NCBI GenBank assembly: GCA_045837725.1
Contig: JBEWZL010000302.1
Coordinates: forward strand, 434,001-498,000
Direction of reading: 5' to 3'
DNA length: 64,000 nt
Source: Vermamoeba vermiformis
Taxonomy: Eukaryota; Tubulinea; Echinamoebida
Shown: positions 12,104 to 25,600 of the stretch, one piece after another
Layout: every line of letters begins with the position of its first letter
Position numbering within the stretch: position 1 is the stretch's first letter
Notes under the pieces: model-generated
Told to the model about the DNA's origin: nothing
Database searches by the model: none
What the model saw: only the letters and a program-made list of their open reading frames with translations
Program-made: the position numbers and the translations under genes

Positions 12104-15079
12104 ATGGAAGCAACAACAGGTTGCGATATATTAAACCGAGTCCCTAGTGATTTGTTAGCAGCGGAGATCTTGCCGTGGTTAACTTACGGACAACTCAACA
12201 AAGTTACAAGAGTCTCAAAGCAGTTCGCCGCCATATTGAAGAAGACAGGTTCATTTTCTATTGATACCTTTCAGTAAGTACTGTTACATCGTAACTCATT
12301 TTAGTCTTTACAAAAATTAAATTTAATTTTTTTAAATTATAATACCATCGCTATAGCTTCGTAACTACAACCATACGTTCTATGAATTAATGAAATTGAT
12401 CTAAAATATTTTTAGCGAGGGTTGGCTAGATCGAACTCGTGTACAAGAGCACATTGGCCGTTGTCGATATTTAATGCTCAGCGGAGGCGATGTAAAATTA
12501 TTAGAGCATTTAGCAAGCTTAAATCAGGTAGGTTAATCTGAAAGCGAGATACTCATTGAATTCGTACTAAATGAGATTTCAGAATCACCTCGAAAGGTTG
12601 GATGTGCGTTACTTGAACGGCAATGACGACTCTTTCGTACAACTAATAGCCACGATCATTAAGAACAATATGCATCATTCCTTAAAATCGTTGAGAGTGC
12701 CGGCAATCAACTTTAAAAAGATTGTCGCTGATAATGTGATCTGCCCGTCAGTCCACTCCTTAATCATTCGTAGGTCAATATATCGATCAACGAACATAGT
12801 AATAACGTATTATAGGCAATACGAGCTACAGCGAAGTACCAATTGAAACAACGGACATTCTTAAAGTTTTTCCATCGCTGAAACGACTCGAACTCTTGGA
12901 GAGTCCTAACGTCGATCTTTACAAGTACTTGTGCGAGCATATTGACACTCCTTTGGAACACGTAAGTCATTGTCATAGCCCTTTCTTTGAAATTACCATT
13001 TTTGGAAATTGTTATGTTTCACTTTTTAATTTCAGCCATTGTTGTCTAATTTATTTATTCTTTATAATTGATCATCGTATCCAGTGAAGCAATTGTTAAA
13101 ATCTATGATATTATTACTAGGTCTTTTTTACGAGCTACGACTCTGAAAGGTTTTCCGGAGCCAGCATCACCGCTGAACTCAAAAGTCTCGAGATCTATTT
13201 GAGTATTCCGCAGACAAAAAAAGAAATGTTGATGAATTTGAGCCAGAATTTGACGCGGTTGAAAGTGGATCTGGGGTACAACGAAGGATTTAAGTTACCG
13301 AAATTAAAAAATCTCGAGTGGCTTGAGATAAACTCAGGTAAATAATACTTACTATATTTGGAAATGTCACAATAATAACGTGATATTTTCATTTAGAGGA
13401 TGACGCTGTTTGCAAATTGATTGAAAATGCAAAAAATCTCACGCACTTGACGGCCAACAAAAAGCTCATTGTAAGCACTAGGACTATAATATTGCTATTA
13501 TTATAATACTAATTAAAGATGATAGGCGACCTCGAAATTGCCGCCATCACTAAAATCGATTGAGTCGAGACTGAACGAGAAAGATTTCAAAGCCGAAGTT
13601 TTCACGAAATTGCCTAATTTGGAAAGTCTAACGTTATTCGATTTTGGATCGACATTTTGGACGATGAAGAAAGGCAGTCTATCGACTTCGTTGAAGAAAC
13701 TTCAAATCGAATGTTACATCAACGAATGGAATCCAACGATGAATAGTTTTGTTAATTTGACGCACTTTTCGCTCACTGGATCTCACGAGCTGAAAAAAAT
13801 TCCGAGTCAATTCTTCAAAAACTGCACCAAATTGACGCACTTTTCGGTCGAGGTAGTACCTTGATATTTTTATCACCAGGCCCATTTAATTAATTCAACT
13901 CTTTTTAGAAATGCGGAATTACTTCGATTTCACGAAAGGTCAGGCACTTGAAGGATTTGGAAGTGTTTAAAGTCAAGTACGTTCACATCAATAACCATAT
14001 TTGGCAATTACCACGAATTCTAATCTTGATGTATTATCGAAGGGGCTGCAAATTGACGTCGATCCCCGAAGGCCTTAAAGAGCTGCCACACCTTCGCGTG
14101 CTCGATCTGCGCAACAATCCGTTCACACTCGAAGCAGTGCCACTGACACTGCCAGTCAAAACAGTGCTGTTCACTGATCGCGAGTGGATTCAACTCATTC
14201 AACAGTACCTCGTGGCACTGTCCAATGCCAAGCCCAAGACCGGTGGTGTCATTCAATACGTCCAGTCGTTCTTTGAAAAGTCACCTGCACCAAGTACGTA
14301 CTTCAACTATTGTTTTTTTGTTCGTCAATAATACTAATAATATGATGTTGCAGCTGTGGCACAAATGATGAAAATGCCGTGCTTGTCTTCGAGACTCAAA
14401 TTGGAAGAAGGAAGATTGGCCCGTGTGGTAAGAAAAAAGGAGCTGTCGTCTTCTGAAATTGACCAATCAGCGACGAGCTTATGAAATTTCGTTCTTATTT
14501 TTGCCTAGCTCATAATTTCATCAATTAACCAATATCTCCTAATTATTTTGCTGACTCCACTTTGCAGCTGTTGCACGCATTCAAAGTGAAAGGCGTGGAG
14601 TTAGAGGCGGGTGACGATGACTCTGATTACCTCGCCGGAGCACTGATGCGCAAAAGATTCTCCAACGACTACTCAGGCGAAGACACGGAGAGAATTGCAC
14701 TACAGGCCAAGTATCACGACAAAGCTACGAATGTCGGAATAATTCTGTTCAATGAATTCAATGCGCGACAAGATAGTCACGACAAGCTCCGATTGGTCCG
14801 AGTCGAAGCGAAGAGCAACAGAATCAAGACCTATGCTTTGGAAGTCTCTGATGCCAGCAATAATGACGGGGGTTGGTTTTCGCGCGCTGTGTGGAAATTG
14901 CAAGGCTACATCCACGGTACGTAGAACAGATTTATCGATATTTCCCTTAATTATAATATTATTCCTATTAGTATAATAATATGCGATACTAAATGTCATA
15001 TTGCTGTTTAGAGTTTAAGGATTTGAAGGTCACTGAAAAAGAATCGAAGTACATCCGCAGCGTTGTAGAGCCGAAATAA
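12104..15079 (+). CDS. F-box/LRR protein with a novel C-terminal domain (paralogue A)
   Basis: ATG at 12104. The N-terminal F-box reads VPSDLLAAEILPWLTYGQL...VTRVSKQFAAIL. Irregular LRRs follow through about 11 exons (for example LPNLESLTLFDFGSTFW, FVNLTHFSLTGSHELKKIP and LPHLRVLDLRNNPFTL). Then comes a C-terminal domain of about 190 residues: a helix (DREWIQLIQQYL), then GVELEAGDDDSDYLAGALMR, VGIILFNEFNARQDSHDKLR and WFSRAVWKLQGYIHG. I do not recognise this domain; it is shared with paralogue B at 17322-20560. The gene ends with TAA at 15077-15079. Intron positions match the paralogue, so the pair arose by tandem duplication after intron gain. The likely role is a ubiquitin-ligase adaptor (inference from F-box plus LRR). 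A 159-base tract is almost identical to the paralogue. Confidence 0.8.
14053..14211 (+). repeat. Near-identical tract shared with 19458-19616
   Basis: By eye the two 159-base tracts differ at about seven sites (roughly 95% identity), while the flanking exons are far more diverged. The tract encodes the last LRR and the start of the C-terminal domain (LPHLRVLDLRNNPFTL to DREWIQLIQQYL). Confidence 0.8.
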
Positions 15080-15321
15080 GTCAGCGCAATGATTAATATT
15101 TACCAATAGTATTATAAACAAATATTCTTTGCTTTTTTACTTAATTTTGGGTTTTTAGCCGGGTTCCTTGGCAGATGTGTTACAGTCTCAGTTAATCTTC
15201 GATTATATTTACTTTAGGAGGATTCCGTTTTATTAATATAGTATAGTATAAACCCGGGCTACCTTTTTGTGGTGCTTCGGAGTTGATTTAATTTATTTTA
15301 CTTTTTCTGTTGACGAACACA

Positions 15322-17064
15322 ATGGGCAACGAGAACAGTCAGCCAGACCAGCAAAATAATAACAATAATAACGCGCCTAATCCTGTAGCTGAAACTGCTC
15401 GTAATCTATTTGATAAGATTGCAAGTATTTTCAAGGACGAAGACGAACAACAAGCAAATCCAGATGCGCCACAACCGCGACAAAGTATCAGGCTTTGGCC
15501 AACGAGAACTGGCCCGTTCCCCGATGAAAATTGGATGGAATTATTTGAGTCTCTGCCATTAGAGATTTTATATTCGATTTTCTATTATTTAGAATTGAAT
15601 TTTAAAAACGTGATCAGGTAAGGAGGAATTCTATTTGGCTTCGTGCAGTAGTTATGATTTTAATAATTTTATAGAATATTAAATATTTATAAATTTAAGG
15701 CGCCGAAAGTAATCAATTTATTTACATACAAGATTTTTCTCGTGCTACATCCGGATCTAACTCCCTTTAATTTAGTATTCGCCTAGTATCTAAGAGATGG
15801 AGCGACTATATATTTTCAAGAATTCCTATGGACCTTGACGCTAGTTTTATTTCCTTCAAACGCTTGTCTTTCTTGCCGCTCATCTCTGGCTTGAAAGTTG
15901 CCGGTTTTGGATTGAACACTGCAGCATTACAAGATATAATGAATATTACTAGTCTCGAGAAGCTGCATATTAGCCACGATAAGTGTATGTAACGATTTGA
16001 TTTGGAATTGCGCATTTTCGGATCTTGGATCGAATTCTAAATTTTGTTCTTGTTTAGCTGGAGAAGTAACTCCCAACGCATATGCCAAGCTATATAAATT
16101 GGAAAACTTGCGCGATCTTGCGTTAGTTAATCTGCATAGCTTGCCGTCTCAGCTGGATTTGGCCGCGTTTGAAAGTTTAACAAAGTTAGAACTGTCTGGA
16201 CTTAATGCGACACTGAAGATTAAAAATTTACATAAGCTAACTAGGCTAAAAATACTCATGTAAGTTCAAATAGAGCTTTTTCGATAATTTTTGGATGTGG
16301 ATTTGACTTTTTTTCATAGAGGCGATCAGAATATATTGCCATTAGAAGAAATTGGTAGTCTTGCTAGTTTAGAATACTTGCATTTAATTCGTATGTCGAA
16401 TCGAAACGGTCTGAATGGCGATCAGCTCGGTTTGGAACGCCTGAAAAATTTGAAGACGTTGAAATTAGCTGGCGATGAAAGTCACGTGCACATCCCTGAT
16501 GACTTTTATAGCTATATATTGCAAGTACAACAACTATCACTTACGAAGATGAGATTGCCTAAACAGGCAAGTTTGTCAATTCTCGCTAATCTCAAGCAGC
16601 TCATATTATACGAAGTGCAAAATATCAACCAAGACGAGTTATTGTTATTGCCTAATTTGGAAATATTGAAGATTTCGTTCGATCTTTCCAGCGCCGAGTC
16701 AGCAAAATTGGATTTTAAGCCAGAATTGACAGAAAAATGCCACAAATTGCGCGAATTAGTGCTGGCGAGCGCTACTTTCGCTGAGACGTCCTGCAAAGCA
16801 ATCACAAAGTTTCCTAATTTGGAATACTTATCCGTCCCGTCCTCTCAAAACCTCAGCGTGCAGCAAGTCTATGATTTCGCAGGCATGCAAGGCTTAAGAA
16901 CGCTCAATCTGTCGTACAATGTTGCCACTTATTGGGTCACAGCGCAATTTTATGCGGATGTGGTGGCGAGAGCCAAGACGTTGCGCACTGTTTATTTGAT
17001 TGGATTCCCTGAATATCTGCTCGGCAAACAAGATTATATTGTTAATTTCATTCACTCACGATAA
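15322..17064 (+). CDS. F-box/LRR protein with possible myristoylated N-terminus
   Basis: ATG at 15322 gives MGNENSQPD, a glycine-2 plus serine-6 pattern suited to N-myristoylation, followed by an Asn run (QQNNNNNNA). An F-box follows (LFESLPLEILYSIFYYLELNFKNVIR, continued after an intron by LVSKRWSDYIFSRI). Then come LRRs of about 23-25 residues (LKVAGFGLNTAALQDI, LENLRDLALVNLHSLP, LANLKQLILYEVQNI, LPNLEILKISFDL). Introns lie near 15618-15777, 15983-16056 and 16261-16320. The frame stops at TAA 17062-17064 after IVNFIHSR. A later piece (17091-17152, PTQSKKFEVYRIQIKKNVDL) could be an alternative last exon if a weak GTTAAT donor at 17041 is used. It is unrelated to the two paralogues that flank it, and sits between them, so it either inserted between the duplicates or was carried there. 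The role is inferred as an SCF adaptor. Confidence 0.75.
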
Positions 17065-17321
17065 TCAATAATTAATAAACTCTCGTTACAGCCAACGCAA
17101 TCGAAAAAATTTGAAGTGTACCGGATTCAGATCAAAAAAAATGTCGATCTGTAAGTATTTTCTATTCTAACCCTGCTACTACTAACAATGAGTCATTCAG
17201 GTTGATTAACGTACGGCATTCGTAGCAGTTATTCTTGCCAGGGAAAACAATCCAGAAAAGCACGTGATTTATCAGTTTCTTAAAATCAGGTTTAGTTTCT
17301 TTTTAATGCAATTACGCGAAG
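17065..17321. other. Short intergenic gap
   Basis: It contains the possible alternative last exon of the upstream F-box gene (about 17091-17152). Nothing else is seen. Confidence 0.4.
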
Positions 17322-20300
17322 ATGAGCCAACAAACAGAGAATTTGTTCCACAGACTCCCAAATGATATGTTAGCACGAGAGATCTTGCCTTTGTTATCGT
17401 TCGGACAACTCGCGAAAGTTGCAAGAGTCTCAAAGCAGTTTGCAAGCGTCGTTAAAAATACTGGACCATTTTCTGTTAACTTATTTAGGTAAGAGCGCAC
17501 ATTTGACGATTTTGTAGTCTTTACAAATTCAAACTTAAATTTAATTAATCTCAAAAATGTTGTATCGTTGTCAAATGGTTAAAATAATATTTTTTGGCCA
17601 ATATAATTAATTGGAAATTTTTTTCCAGCGAAAGCTGGCTCGATCGAGATCGCGTTCATTACTTGGAACGGTGCCGTTATCTCACGCTCAGCCGCCGTGA
17701 TCTTAATATCCTAGAGCATTTAGCGAGTATGAAACAGGTAAAAAATAAAATTTTGCCTAGGCGACGTCAGCATCAAATTTAATTTTTTTTCCGTAGCTAC
17801 AACTCGAAGAATTGGATGTGCAGTACGTTGAGGCCTCTGACAGCACTATTTTCGCTCAACATATAGCTACTATACTTAAGAACAATACGACTCACGCTCT
17901 TAAAGTTCTTAAACTCCCTGTAACGGACTTTAAAGTGCTTTTGTCCGAGAACGTTATCTGCCCTTCAGTTTATTATTTGAGCATCCGTAAGCGATTACAT
18001 AAGTATATATAGTGTATTATATTAATAGGAATGATATTTAGGTAACGATCATGTAAAAAGCCCTCAAATTTCAACAGCGGATGTACTCAAAATTTTTCCT
18101 TCACTGAAGCGAATCAGCATTGACAAGTCAGTGCCGATAGACTTTTACAAGTATTTATGCGCGCACAGTGATACGAAATTGGAACATGTAAGTACTCTAA
18201 GGACTTGAATTTTCATGCAGATCAGATCTCGAGCTGAACCTACCCTTTCGTTCCATATTGAAGTTAGACTAATAGAATTGCATTTAATAATTCATTTTTA
18301 TGTTCGCTGTATTGTGAGTGAAATAACCAGTCATTGCAGTTCTCTTACGTATGACCATCGTTACCTATTGATTGACGGATCCAATTCCTTTTTACAGGTG
18401 GACCTGGCGTGCGATCAACTAGTCGCCGATGACAGCTGCGTGAAAACACCGCTCAAAAGTCTCTCGTTGAAAGGCTCGTTCGGGCCGAGTAATATTGTGC
18501 AAAAATTCAATACGACGAACATGAAGCACTTGGAGCTTGTGCTAGGATTAGGCGACGAGGCTACTTCTTTGCCTAATTTGGAAAATTTCGAGTCGTTGAC
18601 GTTGTTGTCAGGTACGCACATGATGATAATACCAAATAAGGAAATTACGTAATTCAAAGCGGATTCATCCTCAAACCAAATTTTATGATTTGTATCTTAA
18701 TTATTTGATTATTTTATCAACGGTAATTTCGTTTAGACATTGATGAGGAATCGGCTCAGCTCCTTGAAAAAGGAACGCAATTAAAGCATTTAGAGATGTC
18801 ATGGTATCTACAAGTACGTAGAATAATTAATGTACAAATTAGTATAATTCTCAAAACAGGTGTTTGAAACAGCACTGAAATTTCCGCAAAGTTTAAAATC
18901 ATTGACGGTTGCACTTAACGACGAAGAATTTGATGTGTCATGTATAACGACATTGCCTAATTTGGAAAGTTTGCAAATCTATCGCGAGGCCCTCCCGTTT
19001 TGGAACGCAACTAAACCGAGTTTTGCGACAACCCTGCAAAGACTTCATCTGCAAAGCGATGATGAAATTGGGGCGTGGAGTCCGGTCATGAACGAGTTTG
19101 TCAATTTAACGCATTTAACGTTGGAGATGCAGTTGAATGAGATCCCCGCTGAATTCTTCAAAATTTGCACCAAAATCACGCATTTGTCATTAGAGGTAAG
19201 AAATATTCTTCATTTAATCTTTGCACGAATTCTATCCCCTAAAAAACATCGTTCGGAATTCGCTTTTGTAGTAATTCTGCTTTACTAATAATTTTTTAAA
19301 GTTGTGTGAAAATTTGACAACAATTCCGTCAGAATTAAGTTTGTTGACTAATTTGGAACTGTTCCAAGCCAAGTACGTAAAAACCACCGATCTATCTGAA
19401 AATACACCAAAACAAGTTATACTAGAATAACTTAATTTTTTTCACAGAAACTGTGGATTGACGTCGATCCCCGAAAGCCTTAAAGACTTGCCACACCTTC
19501 GCGTGCTCGATCTGCGCAACAATCCGTTCACACTCGATTCAGTGCCACTGACACTGCCAGTCAAAACAGCGCTGTTCACTGATCGCGAGTGGATTCAGCT
19601 CATTCAACAGTACCTCAGGGATAATACTAAATTACCGAGTAAGTCAAATTATTAACTGAATTAGTTTTTTTTCAAACGGATCTGGATCCAGATGGGTCCG
19701 TCTTAAAAACTCACAATTCAATTGATATGATTGTACTATAATTAAGTATTTACGATTGTTTCTATTTGATTGGTGTTATTCTAATTATTTCTGTATTATA
19801 GCGGTGGCACAGATGTTAAAATTGCCGTTCTTGACGACGTACCACCAGTTAGAACAAACCGGACGATTGACTCGAGTGGTATGCCCATTGATATTAATAC
19901 TAACAGATAAATCCAATCAATATGATAATAGATTTTTCTGTCCGGATCTGGGCTTGGATCCGGATTTGCTCAATATTCTTTTCACGTAAATTTCTGCTAA
20001 ATTAATTGATTTAAACGTTCGAAAATTGTTACTGAACACTAATACTTGCCTATATATAGTTATTACACTCGTTCAATATACCGGGTGTCACATTAGAACC
20101 AGGCGACGACGATTCAAATTATTTGTCCGGCGCTGTGATGCGCATGCGAAGATTTGCTCATGACAACGATGATCCAACAGAATTGCCTTATTTGGCAAAA
20201 GACGTTACTGTCGGAATAATTCTGTTTCATGAATACTACGAGCGGGAGAGCTCGTATGGAAGAATGCGATTGGTCCGCGTCGAATCTGATGGCTTAAATA

Positions 20301-20560
20301 AGATCACGACCTATTCATTTAGCGTGACTAATAAAAAGGGAGGCATTGGCTGGTCTTCGCGCGCTGTTTGGGAATTTAAGGGCCACATCCACGGTACGAA
20401 AAAATATATTTTTACAACGATTATTTTTGCTGGCATATCAATATAATTTAGATATTATTTAGTAAACTAATACATATTTATTATATGAGTAGAATTTGAA
20501 GGGTCTAATGGAACAGAAAAAGAGAAAAAACACATCAGATCCATCGTCGAAGGAAAATAA
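17322..20560 (+). CDS. F-box/LRR protein with a novel C-terminal domain (paralogue B)
   Basis: ATG at 17322. The F-box is LPNDMLAREILPLLSFGQL...VARVSKQFASVV, clearly the counterpart of paralogue A. LRR exons follow in the same order and phase (LPNLESLQIYREALPFW, FVNLTHLTLEMQLNEIP, LPHLRVLDLRNNPFTL), then the same C-terminal domain: GVTLEPGDDDSNYLSGAVMR, VGIILFHEYYERESSYGRMR, WSSRAVWEFKGHIHG and a charged end EKEKKHIRSIVEGK. TAA is at 20558-20560. Protein identity to A looks moderate over most exons, but is very high in one 159-base tract, a sign of gene conversion. Several introns are longer here and carry ATCCGGAT-type sequence (19680-19700, 19940-19965). Function is inferred as for paralogue A. 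Confidence 0.8.
19458..19616 (+). repeat. Near-identical tract shared with 14053-14211
   Basis: Partner of the tract in paralogue A, about seven differences in 159 bases by eye. Confidence 0.8.
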
Positions 20561-20625
20561 GCTTTTGTGCAGTGAACATTGTCGTTAAAATTATGTATAG
20601 TTATTGTATATGAAGCAATATAGTA

Positions 20626-22409
20626 TTATTTGGTGAAAGGAAAGTGAGGAGGAATTAACGGATCTCCAGTTCTGCGGTAGAATAAAAGTTGGTCCGATTG
20701 AGGGTCGTACAATAGCGCTGCCTTGTCAATACCGTCTTTCATCTTCTTTTGAACGTAATTAAGTAACGCTATAACTTTCTTCATGGCTGCCACCATTTTC
20801 TGAAGTAAAAATCAGATCCGAAATTCTGAGAAAAATTAACTAAAATACAATTGGCCTTACCGCAACGTCTACATGTGGTTCAAGTGACGCTAAAGTTTCT
20901 TCGATTACTTTGGTGACTTGAAGGCTCCTTTTGCGTTGTCCCAAGTATTTCGATTCTTTCAAGCCAAAAGCGAAATGATTAATTCCAGCGATGAATGATT
21001 GGAAATAGATCGAATTATATTCCATCCTATTAATATATTTTCATCAGTTCATTAATCTAATGATAATGGTTCATACTTCAATTTTGGATCGCTCAAGTTA
21101 AATCTGTCTTTCATGATTGATTTTAGAGCAATGTATTCTAATTGCTCCTGTTGCTTGCTATGCACGACAAAAGCCACATCGGACTTGTTGAATATCTCTT
21201 TGTTGTCTTTAATCGATGCTCCCTTCAATTGCGTTGTAATTGCATCATCGGAGTTTTTCGTTGACATTTGGCCGTCAACTTCGTACCGCATTAACACCCT
21301 GCGAATAAGTTAATCCATAAATCGTATATAGTTATACCTATTCTTACTTGTTATTGCCAAGATCAAATGAGCCGATGATATGGTACGCTACTTGACTGGG
21401 CTTACGCAAGCATTTTCGCTCGAACAACCACCTGCCATAGAAAATAAATTCTATAAAATTAAGAATATTGCCAGTCAATCAGTTCTCCTTACGCCGAAGA
21501 ATGAGTGTTCGCATCTGCTTCAGACTGCTGTTCATCGCATCGACCTAACACTAAGCAGCCGTCATACAGTTCCACGTCAATGCGACATAATTTCGTGCCT
21601 TCTTGCATGGCCCACGATAACAGTTTGCGCAAGTTATTCCGATCCGTCAAAATGTCATAATCGGCGAGCTAAAAGATCAAACAGTGTCAGTTTGATTTTG
21701 ACAGGTGTCACATGGTCTGATTTTCAAATTTACCGAGAAATCCTTAATGAGAGTTTGACAAGCGATCAACATTGGCTCGTACGGGTGCTTGAACAGAGCC
21801 TTATTGACATCGGCATGAGGTACGTCATTGTCACGACCAGTAGGCGAGATGTCAAACGGTACGTTAGGTTTATTGTACACTGCCTGCAATAAAATTAATA
21901 ATGCATATCAATTGACGGCCGAAAAATCTTTGCGTGACACGTGTCAACGGAAATGTCACTTATTTAATACTCACCGGCGATGCAGGGATGACTACGTATG
22001 GTTTAGATGTTGAAAAGTTTGTTTGATATGAAGCGATCTGCTTTGGGCGATGAGTCTTGGAATCAAAGTCGATCTTGGCGACATCCAGATCTTTTTCTGA
22101 AATCAGAAGCGGCTCCTTCAGCTAATTAATTAACATTAGCATAATTATTATAATCGAGTATTAGAGACTTACGCCTTGCTTAAATTTTACTCGATCTGCC
22201 TCGTACTGGCTTTCCTGATCTTCAATTAGCTCTTGGAGTAGGGCCTTGGCGTCGTTAATATTTTGCAAATTATTCGAATATGAAATAATTTCTGCGATGC
22301 CTTCAGGTTTGAAATTAATACGGCATTTCAAAGGACCAAAACTTTTTGTTTCGTAGATCAGCTTGCGCCTTAAATAAGGAGGATATTTAATGCTATAGTT
22401 ATGTTCCAT
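20626..22409 (-). CDS. Protein with TDRNNLRKLL motif (conserved family of unknown function)
   Basis: Start taken at ATG 22409 (MEHNYSIKYPPYLRRK); an in-frame ATG at 22565 is a longer alternative. Minus-strand exons join down to TAA at 20626-20628. Key parts in order: FKPEGIAEIISYSNNLQ with a charged helix (DAKALLQELIEDQESQYEAD); SKPYVVIPASP; a segment ending PMLIACQTLIKDF; then ADYDILTDRNNLRKLLSWA, CRIDVELYDGCLVL, and WLFERKC...YHIIGSFDLGN plus VLMRYEVDGQM. I recall this order (a DRNxLRKLL motif, then RID, then a W...ER strand, then a VRFEVDA-type strand) from a large family in fungi, often labelled geranylgeranyl pyrophosphate synthetase without the DDxxD motifs that enzyme needs. None is seen here either. 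Function unknown; the fold may be a nuclease-like or enzyme core. The C-terminus (PLIPPHFPFTK) is typical of a short ordered tail. Confidence 0.7.
21935..21946. repeat. Perfect TGACACGTGTCA palindrome
   Basis: It lies in an intron of the TDRNNLRKLL-family gene, with related half-sites close by at about 21700 (GACAGGTGTCA) and 21845. Confidence 0.85.
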
Positions 22410-22622
22410 CGCTAAGTGGGTATTATAAAAATTAACATTTTCTATTATTGACGGAGAATTTATGCAATGATGAGCACGCCGTGTTGAATCCAACACGTTT
22501 GACCAAAGTTTGACCGAAGAATTGTTTGGAATTTCATGATTAACACCAAAAATATCCGAATCCACTTAATCAATATTGCATGATAACTGGATTTGAAGAA
22601 TTTTTGAAATGGTCGATAATTT

Positions 22623-25600
22623 TTATAAATTTGTAATATTGAATTGCGGTTCAATGAGTTGCAAAGTGACTTCCCAATTGATAGTACCGTTATTATCGAC
22701 GTATTTAGGCCTTGCATCAATACCGTCGTGGTGTAGCGCTGAACCAAGCCAGTCTTCTGCTGCATCGTTCATTTGACCGCGGAAATAATCGTTGCGGATC
22801 CACGTCAACCATGTATTGCTTGGCTGATTATAGGTGAATACTTGCGAACCATCTATATAATATTATGATTAATACAATCGAGGCTCATAAAGATTTTAAA
22901 TTTTCAAGATCGTGATCTGAATCCGGATGTGGCTTACCGAAAGTAACGTCCCGTGGAAATTCGTAACTAGTATTATCTGGTAATTGAACGATTTTCAAGT
23001 TCTTCATACGAAGCAAGAAATTGGCAAAGAACTTAGTTGGACTTGATCGATTGTTGTTATAGCTTTCTTTGTCTTCTTCATCCGCCTCTTTTGTCAACAT
23101 AATGAAACTGACCGCATTTGATGCCCATACGAGTGACAATTTCCTAATTAGGCAATAAAAATTGTCAAAACGTTATCGGATCAAGATAATCTGATAAAAT
23201 TTATTCTAAGAGTTTCTATTGCATTGAATTATTTATCTAGATTGTTGATATATATTGAACTGTATCCTTATCATACGTACCAATTTCTATTGTTCACTTG
23301 GAAAGTCGACGAAACAGATCGGATCTTGCCGCTCAAAAATTTATCGAATTTTTTGAAAGCCAACGGCACCGTACGCAAGGTATAGCGTAATGTTGCGAGA
23401 CTAGTGTTCATTTCCTTATATGGATTGGTCTCCTTTTGCTCCTTATCCACAAAAAAGTTCAAATGAAAGCATTGTAACGAACCTAAGAAAAATTAACAAT
23501 TTATTTCCCGTAAAAACGTGTTACTTTTTAACTTACTCTCGTTATAATTATCGAATTTGCAGTACTCTTCTATGTATTTGTGAATGTCCTTGTTCTTTTC
23601 TGGATTAAAATTCTGCGGTTCCGGGCCACGCCTTAAGTTTTCGTTAAACAAAATTAGTAATATATAACTTATGGTTATCACTAGCGTACCCCCAACTGAG
23701 TTGGTCACTCGTTCTTGTCTCTTCTGAGTACCGATGTGCTTCGCGGATTGAATCAGCCGGCAAGGTCAAGTTTTGAGCCCTAAATTTATGTGTCAATAAT
23801 TTCTTTCTTGGAAACAGTGATATTACCGTTTATAGTAATCTTTGACCCAAGCTGGTGGATTCGGCAAATAGTCGCATAACCTTTGGTACTCGGTTTTGTT
23901 CCAACACTTCAGGAAACACCGCTTCATAATGGTTATACCACGAGTCCATCGTGCTATTACAAAAAGAAATCAGATACTTAAACGAATTTGACACGTGAAA
24001 AAATACGGAGTGACACGTGTCAAATGTCAAGATGTCAAGCATGGAAGGACTTACTTGGCCAATGATGGAATTCACTCTCACGGTTTAAGCCAAAATCTTC
24101 CTTTCCGAATGAAATTCTGAGCAATGCGATCTTATTCAAGCACATCAATTCGATCAGTTGACGTGTGCTCGGGTGAATATTTGCATCTATTTCCTCCTCC
24201 GAATCTAAATGTGTCGTTAATATCATCACAAAATAGTACTATTATTGTGCTATGTAATATATTATTATTGCTTACTGAACGAGCCGTGACCATGAACGCG
24301 GAGATGCAGCGGAGATGCAATGTTGTAGCCTCGAAAGTGATACTTGGCAAGTCTTTCCCAACGCAGTTTTGGTCCGAACTTGGTGCTGCTGTCGAGTATA
24401 TTAGATCCATAAGTCGATCCAAATATGAATCTGTATAGTAATCGTTAGAAAGTGTTGAAAAGTAGTGCATGCAAAAAGTACCTTGGAATTGTCAACACTG
24501 TCTGGCCATTAAATCCAACTGCAGATATCGTCAATACTTATTAATGCATCTATTGTTAATATGAATCTTACTCGAACACGAGTTCATGTCAGAGGCTAAT
24601 AAAATTTCCAACGGTGACACGTAAGTACTGCAAAAAAAATTGTCAGATCCGTTGTCATAACGGAGGCAACGGGTATACCTGAGAATAATTTGAATATTTC
24701 TGAAGCTTGAACTAGCGACTAATGTGATGGTATTTGCTGTTTTGAAAATTCCGATCGGCTCGCCCCAAGCTTTCAAGATCGATCTGTAAATTTCTTCAAC
24801 TTTCGCTTGTGATTGCTCTTTTGTCAGTCCATATAAGTAAATATCGATATCAGATGCATGGTATTGGCCGTATCTGCCGAACGAGTGTGGATTGTGTTGG
24901 GTCTCGTGTCGAAGAGATCCAAGGACTATGCCACCAACAACAAGAACGTTATTCCAATTTAAATATCGTAAACAACCATTATTTGCCATTTCATGAAAGT
25001 AATTCATGAACGCATCTCGATCGTAGAACTGGTATTGGAAACAAGTTGGTCCGAGATACGATTGCACGAGGGCCTGTTTGAGCTACAATTTCTCCCGTTA
25101 GAATACTCAATACTATTTGATATTTTGTACCTGATCAGTAGGTGCCAAGTGCTTCGTATTCAATAAAGGAATGATCTTCTTGTCTGCAAACACATCGATA
25201 ATAAGTGACTGTTCCAAGTAGGCGAGCAAAGGGTTTGTCGGATCTTTCCAATACAAGTAACGAAGCATATCTTCTTCTTGCTTGATACTACAACAATGTG
25301 TCGCATTATTAAACCATTAATTGATATTCACATTAAGGTTCGTACCTTGCGGCAATGACAAGCGGATCCAGCATCCAAACTTGGTCTTTGTAAATACATT
25401 TAAGCGTCGTAAAAGAGAGCTGCGAAATGATTTTGGCTTGAACGTCTTCTGGCAATAATTTAACGCACTTTTGAAAATAGTCTACAACTCGATCAGGTGT
25501 GGAATCCAAACTTGCAACAACAGATTTGACACTGGCAAGAAGGTTTCCTTTCTTCTTACGCTCGTTCACAGGATCGCTCGTAGCTTCGTTCATCCAAGCA

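Noticed and set aside
20626-22409. Geranylgeranyl pyrophosphate synthase
   Set aside because: The family often bears this label, but no DDxxD aspartate-rich motifs are visible.
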